Below, in pieces: positions 58,504 to 64,000 of a stretch of DNA of 64,000 nucleotides. This DNA is from Synaphobranchus kaupii (taxonomy: Eukaryota; Chordata; Actinopteri; Anguilliformes; Synaphobranchidae): assembly GCA_029718625.1 (NCBI GenBank), contig CM056391.1:23722305-23786304 (forward strand). The letters are read 5' to 3'. Within the stretch, counting starts at the first letter, position 1, and every line of letters begins with the position of its first letter. The notes beneath the pieces are model-generated. The model was not told the DNA's origin, did not search any database, and saw nothing but the letters and a program-made list of their open reading frames with translations. The translations under genes were made by a program, and so were the position numbers.

Positions 58504-59250
58504 GCAGTCAACACGCACGGCACGGACGGATGGACAGACGCACGCAACGTATGAATCACCCGACATGGGCACACTAAGCCATTATATAATTTCCTCTCTC
58601 ATCCAGGGCTAACATGATTTTAGCCATTTAGTTACACCACCAGTACTGGAACAATTCAAATGCCCTCCAGTCTCACAGTATTCTATCCACTACCTCATCA
58701 GTGCTCAATTAAAACATGTTTTCCTTTTTGCAATATTCTTTTTTTTTTTTACAGGACTAATTTTAGCTTTAGTTTTTCACCCTGAATGCCAGTTCATGTA
58801 AAGACGACAAACATCTCCTCTACAACTGCCTCAGGGTCTATTCCGAACATTAACTGGCAGAGTTATGCTAAAATCATTAGACAGATGTAAACCAAGTTCT
58901 CTTCAGGTCGTGGATTTCCCTTGGATGACCTTTTAAAAGTGTTCCGAGTTGCTCTGCAGACAGACAGCACAAAGGCCGGCGTGTAAGATGGCAACTTACT
59001 ACAACAGCGTTCTTGGAGACGATCCGCACGGACTCAGCTCCCTGAATGGTCAGCTTGCTGGATGTCTGGAGGTTGATCGGCGCCGTCTGCGAGTCGGAGT
59101 TGACGACGCTGGACTTGGGCGTGTTGGCGATGGCGGTGACCATGGCGACGGTGGGCCCTCTGCGCCACTACGGAAGTGGGCATTGTCGGGGGTGGCGGCT
59201 TTCAGCACCAGAGGTAGAGTCTTGATGACCGGGGTGACCGTCACGGTCCT
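49178..59250 (-). CDS. phf21a: PHD finger protein 21A (BHC80), C-terminal 12 exons; 5' part missing
   Basis: Exons on the minus strand: 59250-59000, 58343-58248, 55672-55367, 54558-54448, 53846-53795, 53696-53617, 53312-53255, 51962-51796, 51125-50970, 50473-50398, 50146-50043 and 49609-49178. In order they encode: [49 protein letters not shown] with a Pro/Ala-rich stretch; [46 protein letters not shown]; the AT-hook RKRGRPPKY; a Ser/Pro linker; a complete C4HC3 PHD finger (FCTVC...MCDTC...YHLDC...WICPKC); [17 protein letters not shown]; a leucine-rich coiled coil ([39 protein letters not shown]); and a variable acidic tail. BHC80 is the LSD1-CoREST subunit whose PHD finger binds histone H3 unmethylated at K4, repressing neuronal genes. 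The first exon in this window needs two single-base deletions to read through. N-terminal exons were not found and probably lie past 64000. Confidence 0.96.
50970..51125 (-). CDS. phf21a: PHD-finger exon of phf21a
   Basis: This 156-nt, phase-0 exon encodes 52 residues, starting [11 protein letters not shown] and ending WICPKCQDQ. It contains all eight zinc ligands. Residues before the first Cys (DIHEDF) match the family's H3K4me0-reading segment. It can be used as a landmark for the whole gene. Confidence 0.97.
56001..56674. mobile_element. piggyBac-like MITE, second copy
   Basis: It starts CCCTTTGCGCATGATG and ends CATCTGCGCAAAGGGG, followed by TTAA at 56675-56678. The left TTAA has decayed. 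Internal phrases shared with the copy at 32913-33708 include CACAATTTAGCCATTTGGAT and GACAACAGGGTACA. It lies in the phf21a intron between exons 58248 and 55672. Confidence 0.75.
56955..56990. repeat. (CA)n microsatellite
   Basis: About 18 CA units with one interruption (CATACA), in a phf21a intron. Confidence 0.9.
57081..57589 (+). mobile_element. Internally deleted Tc1-like element keeping the transposase C-terminus
   Basis: The ends CACTGCCCGGCCAAAAAA and TTTTTTGGCCGGGCAGTG are perfect inverses, with TA on both sides. Inside, the plus strand reads [22 protein letters not shown] and [15 protein letters not shown], which are the second and third catalytic regions of a Tc1 transposase, with a frame break near 57330. 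The N-terminal half is deleted. It lies in a phf21a intron. Confidence 0.88.
58421..58500. repeat. (CA)40 microsatellite
   Basis: Forty uninterrupted CA units, starting 77 bases upstream (in the phf21a sense) of the acceptor of exon 58343-58248. Confidence 0.97.
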
Positions 59251-59775
59251 CTGTACAGACACACAGGGGAAACCGAGATTATGACCGGCACAGCGGTTCG
59301 CCCATTCTTAAGCCTGAGAGACCCCCGCCTCCTAGTTTAATCCACTGGCTTTCACGTTTCAAATCTTAGCATGGCTGAACTATTATTGACTAGCATACTT
59401 GCACCCTGCATTTTTATCATTTTTAAATGTACTCTGTACTTCCATGTAGAAATGATAAGAACTGCCTTGTGAGACAATGCCCAGAGCGAGGGATAATGTG
59501 ATTATCTATTGAACTTTTCCACCTCTCTCCCTATGCTCTCATCCTCCCTGGCTCGCCCGGAGGGGCCTCTGATATTTCCTTTGGCTCTTGTCTCAAGTCA
59601 CTCCTAGTGCCGGAAATATGCTGAAACTGAGGCTTAAAGCAGCTAAACCGCAAGGCAAAGGCATTTCTTAGTTCTTCCTTACCTTTAGTGGGCATCGTAA
59701 TAAAATGTAAAAGCTGTCTCAGGGGCAGAGAGCTTTCATGTATCCAGATTTAACGGCTCTGATGTCTCAGTGTTA

Positions 59776-60036
59776 CAGTGGCCTGCAAAATTATTCGCAG
59801 CCCTTGATAAACCTAGCTCTCCAATCTCATAAAACACTATAGTAGTATACTCAGTAGTGCTATCCTTGCAAAGGGAGGGTGCACAAAGTACTGAAAACAA
59901 TGGTGTGGATAATTGTGACAGCTTTTTGGAAGGAAACAAAATACAATTTTTGGGCATACAGTATAGCTCATTATCTGTGTTAACCGTTTTTTCCCCATCT
60001 TTATCAAGGGGTATGCATAATTTCAGATTAGTGCTG
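59776..60036. mobile_element. Short Tc1-like deletion derivative (MITE), 261 bp
   Basis: The left end CAGTGGCCTGCAAAATTATT and the right end AATTTCAGATTAGTGCTG are imperfect inverses, with the inner motif CCCTTGAT / ATCAAGGGG. TA flanks both sides (59774-59775 and 60037-60038). No coding sequence. Confidence 0.75.
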
Positions 60037-62736
60037 TATATTTTCCCAAGACAATTACATGCAACTACACACTTCAAAATATCCGTAAATTGAGACTATT
60101 TTAAACTTAATACTAGCCCTCAAATCACATTCTGGAACAACTGTCCTGGAGCAATTAAGCCGCATACATTACGGAAGGATATTATTTAGTAGATTTTCTC
60201 TGAAACAGATGGTGATACCTTTAACATCACCCATCTCTGCTCCCAGTTCCCAACATACTGTGAGGCCGGTCAATACAGAGTGTTAAGAATGGTGAAATGG
60301 GTCCTGAGGTTTTTTTTTTTTTAAGACTTTGATTGTTGCAGATCCAGTTACAGAACCACAATAACATTTCAAATTAGCTTGTTTTATTGCTTAATAAAAA
60401 CCTAAGGGCTCTTTGGTGAAGATTTTCACTTAAATCAAGGTGAGGAACAGCACATACATTTACCAAATTGCAGTTTAAGTACACTTTAAGTGGTGCTTTT
60501 ATAGCCGTGTTCCTGGATATAAAAAGGTGTTGTCTCCAGTTACCATTTTAGCCCTTCATTTGCCTGCACACTGAGTTGAGATATGTATGGAAGACGTCTA
60601 ATCAAGGAAGCCATTTCTAGTCATCCTATACAGTGGAACAAACTGATCAAGCTCCGTATGTTAATCGAGGGCTGTGTCGGGGAGTTTTCCATTTCTAATT
60701 TGCTGTAAAAGGGGGCAAGCACAAGCTCTGTTGTAAAATAAGCTCACACCAGTAAAAGAGCAGGAATAGGATGCTTAGCCAAATGAGATATACTTGGCTC
60801 TGAGTGGATAGGTGTGTTGGGGGCGGTTGGGGGCACGTGTGTGTGGTGTGTGTCCCTGCAGCGTCTGCACCTGTCTGGGGGCGGTAGGTTCAATCTGGCC
60901 TGAGGATTTACGCCAGGGCCAGGCCTGAAGGAAAACACGTGCCCCCCCCCCCCCCCCCCCCCCCCCTCCGGGGCTCCTGGACCACTGACCCACACCCAGC
61001 AAGTGGGTCAGAGGGACAGTACCTCATCAGCCGTTCTGCTGGCGCTGTCAGTTTCCAAAGCGGCCCCTAACGGCCCCTGCGGCGGCCAGCCGTTTTCCCC
61101 TGCGCAAGCACTTCCTGCGTCTGAGTGCAACGGGAGGCAGCCAGCACAGCATTTTATCTCCACTAAAAGCAGGTGATAAATCTAAAGCCTATGACACTAC
61201 AATGCACCTACAAAGGGGAGGACTGGGCACACTGTGTGGGAAGCAGTCAACAGTAAATCGTTTGTGTTTTTCCCCCGTGAAAAACTGAGCCTTTATTCAA
61301 ATCAAGCTAATCTGGGGATCTCTGGTGGCGTATCCAGGGAAGGCGCGGGTCACTGAAGCAGCGACGTGCCCGATACAGAATCCTGACAGCGCCATCTGCT
61401 GCTGGGAGTCCTGTGGGACGACTGCAAAACTGTCTGTGGCTTTGCTGAGGAAGGACAGGGGCGAGCTGACGCCGGGTCTGTCCGCATGTACCGCGCAAGC
61501 CGATCGCTGCACTGATGCAGTTGCTGCGCGGCTCAGCTGGGGGACAATTCCTGGGCATCTCAAATAGGAAAATAAGTAAAAATTGTTATATAAAAATTTT
61601 TAAAAAAAAGTTCTCGGTGAAAATATTACCCAAATCTTATTTAGTGTGATACCCTTCAAAAATGGAAATGGTCACAAGCTGTTTTATAAAATACAACCCC
61701 AAGTGTACTACAAGCATTGAAATTAAATTAATAAGGTGGATTTTGACACTCATTTCTACGGTGAAAAATTTAAATGGTGATAACGGTTGCCGAATTAAGA
61801 TGCGGTCAGGTTTTAAAACCAACTCAACCTCTACTGCAAGTCTGGAAAAAGGCTTTTGCACATCCTCGATATTATGACCATCTTGAATTTAATACAAAAT
61901 CTACACTATGTACTGATGCTCTGGTTCAGCATATGCTAACGGAAATTGTATTTTGTTTATTTTATTGGTATCATTACAGTACTGCGTCTGGGTTCACTTT
62001 TTACTGTTTCAACCTCCAAGGGGACTGTAGATGAAAACTAGCTTTTAACTACAGTGTTGCATGAAAAACTTACAATTTATAATGAACACAAAAAATATAT
62101 AAATTAAATAAACAAATTAATTCATTAAATCTCGCAACGGGGTCTCCCCATGTGTGCTCCAGGAAATAGAGGAAAAGATGAGAATCTGGCTTGGAAGAGG
62201 GATACAGAGCTTTTCTCCGGATGAAGCAAGGAGTCAATGGAGGTCCCGTCTGCCCCTGGAGAGCTGCTGCCCGGCGGGCGATGAAACGCTGCCGATGCAG
62301 CTGCGCTTCCACACAGTCGCCATTCATTGGCTCCGCGCGGCACGCTAATGTCAGCGGCACACGCGCACCGCGCATTGCTCCTTTCCAAAATTTCTCCTCC
62401 GCATGGCTTAGCAGCCGGCGCGCGTCGCCTTCTTGTCGCGCATGAAAAGGGGGCTTTTGAATCATTTCCCTGGATGAGGGGCTTGTGTTGTAACAGCCGT
62501 GCCCAGAGAGGCACTCAAAGGACCATGCTGCACGGAGGCTCAGCTCACCACCTTCTGCCCAGAGCCTCAACCCGCCTCGGTCTGGGGCTTCCAGCGCTTT
62601 GAACGCTTTAGTCGCAGTACTCAACAATCATTTGGGTCCAAGTGATTCTTGCTCCATTCAAGAGTGAAGTATTGTCCTCTGAGGGCATTGATGTATGCTT
62701 GGGACAGAACCCCCTCAAGCTTTTGGAGGAAAAACT

Positions 62737-62769
<33 letters not shown>

Positions 62770-64000
62770 TTTATTTCAAAAATTCCACAGCTTCCATTGT
62801 GCCTTTAGCGAACGCGCTGCACGTGGGAAATGGAGGAGGAGTTGCCGCTGACTGGACGAGCCAAAATGCGGAGCCAATTCGTGTCCTGCGAGAGGCGCGT
62901 GAGACTGCGCAGCGCCGAGCGCCGAGCTCTTCTGCCTTCCTGCATCCTGTTTTCTTTGACGTGATGGAGAAAGCGGCTTTGAAGCGCGGGAGCGAGGCTC
63001 CCTCGAGACGGCCGCTCGCGCGAAACGGCACCGTCTTCTCCGCTTCTGCTTCGCGGCGGCCCAGTGAACTCTGGGAAGCCCCTCTGAGATGAGGGGAGGT
63101 CACCGCCATTCATCACTGTCCTCTGTGCTCACAGGTGCTCCCTTGGTCTCCTGTCCTCTCCTGTCAGGATACGGCGAGTAGCGTTGACGAGCGTAACGCA
63201 GAGAGAGTTACTGTACCACCGTGGAAGGCCAACGTTTTGTTTTTGTACACTGTGTCCTGGCGCAAGGTGCAGCTATTTAAAGTGACAACATTGAAAAATA
63301 CTTAAGTTTTAAAACTTTCCAAGAGCAGAGCTGCGGTCTGTCAAGGGCTCCAGAATGGCTAGAGAGGCCCTCAGCTAATTAGATCACTGTAAATACAGCA
63401 GGTGTATCAACAGCCAGCCGACCTACGTTTTGGACAGCTGTGCTAGGAGAGAAAGGGCACCGTGTTTCCTGGTACACCTTCACTGATTATGAAATGTTTA
63501 GATGTTTTCAATGCCATCTCTTGAACATGACTTTTAAAAATACTTTCATTAGAAAGCTACAGGTGTGAAGCTTGGTCAAATACTTGCACAGTACCATACA
63601 TATTGTAACATAACCCAACAAATGACAGGACAATTAATTCTCTAATGTTACCTATGCACTTATCGTGTAAAGGCTTTGTAAGTGACTCCACATAGGAGTA
63701 CCTGCCAAACAGAAAAAGTAATCAGGATTTAGTTCACAAAAGGTCAACCTGACATAAAATTTTTATTATAGAAAATTAAGGTTGTGATACTTTCGGTAAG
63801 TGGTGTTCTGTGCTCTGGGACATTAAATTACATGTTAAAATCACATATTACCACTGTCAAACTAATCAATTAGATAGCATTTACTTGAACAAGCTAGGTA
63901 GCAAGAACTTAAAGAAGCGCTCTTGCATTGCACTAAAGAGGTGACGCTGGTAATCACATAGACTGAAGTAACTGTTGCTAAGCTCTGCACCTGCAGAACT
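60037..64000 (-). other. phf21a: Probable 5' intron region of phf21a
   Basis: No exon of the expected N-terminal phf21a coding region (coiled coil and Gln-rich part) was recognised. Visible features are a poly-C tract (about 60942-60966), a 28-base A tract (62741-62768) and the GC-rich block at about 62130-63110. Confidence 0.5.
62130..63110. promoter_or_regulatory. GC- and CpG-rich block, possible CpG island
   Basis: CG dinucleotides are dense compared with the flanks (for example GGCGCGCGTCGCC near 62417 and GGCCGCTCGCGCGAAACGGC near 63010). Several long open frames occur but none resembles a known protein. An internal promoter of phf21a or of an unannotated transcript is possible; this is inference from composition. 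Confidence 0.35.

Noticed and set aside
60744..61002. N-terminal Gln/Pro-rich exon of phf21a near 60.9 kb
   Set aside because: The frames depend on a poly-C/poly-G tract and do not match the expected coiled-coil or Gln-rich sequence; no supporting splice pair was found.
62070..63116. Several long frames on both strands in the GC-rich block
   Set aside because: Open frames are expected in GC-rich DNA; none resembles a known protein or the missing phf21a N-terminus.

Overview
The window is a piece of vertebrate, almost certainly teleost fish, nuclear DNA. The evidence is three multi-exon genes with consensus GT-AG introns and vertebrate protein sequences, one exon of a fish-type egg-coat (zona pellucida) gene, and many fish repeat families: an L2 LINE end, Tc1/mariner elements, hAT-like and piggyBac-like MITEs, foldback elements, and long (CA)n, poly-C and poly-G tracts. 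The species cannot be named from this sequence alone.

Layout. 1-1378 is the 3' part of an L2-type LINE. It abuts the first exon of a ZP-domain egg-coat gene on the minus strand (1379-2190), which carries ten 48-bp repeats. 2640-8665 is repeat-rich upstream DNA. It includes two copies of a module (called the 'core' here) that recurs elsewhere in the window, and two tRNA-like sequences. arhgap1 (Cdc42GAP/p50RhoGAP) lies on the plus strand, with 12 coding exons from 9175 to 20707 and a long 3' UTR ending near a poly(A) signal at 23144. atg13 lies on the minus strand, with 16 coding exons from 36531 down to 26685. The two genes are tail to tail, as ARHGAP1 and ATG13 are in human. 37.1-43 kb is intergenic and holds nested transposons (a Tc1 inside another element) and a foldback element. 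43-49.2 kb is the likely 3' UTR of phf21a. phf21a (BHC80) is on the minus strand; its C-terminal 12 coding exons lie between 59250 and 49178, and its N-terminal exons are beyond the window or not recognised. 60-64 kb is probably phf21a 5' intron and contains a GC-rich block at 62.1-63.1 kb.

The three genes do not form a pathway. arhgap1 encodes a Sec14/RhoGAP regulator of Cdc42 and Rho. atg13 encodes the HORMA-domain subunit of the ULK1 autophagy-initiation complex. phf21a encodes the PHD/AT-hook reader of the LSD1-CoREST complex. They lie in one region of human 11p11.2, but the human genes between PHF21A and ATG13 are not seen here and phf21a has the opposite relative orientation.

The main points worth a second look are: (1) a core module of about 300-390 bp, with a recurring open reading frame, that sits beside or between at least four different Tc1-like or foldback inverted-repeat ends; (2) the ZP exon, where signal peptide and ZP domain are in different frames on either side of a repeat array open in several frames, and which ends exactly at an L2 tail; (3) a phf21a exon that carries two single-base insertions, removal of which restores both homology and exon phase; and (4) the changed synteny. 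All exon boundaries were derived by hand from splice signals, frame continuity and recalled protein families. No searches were run.
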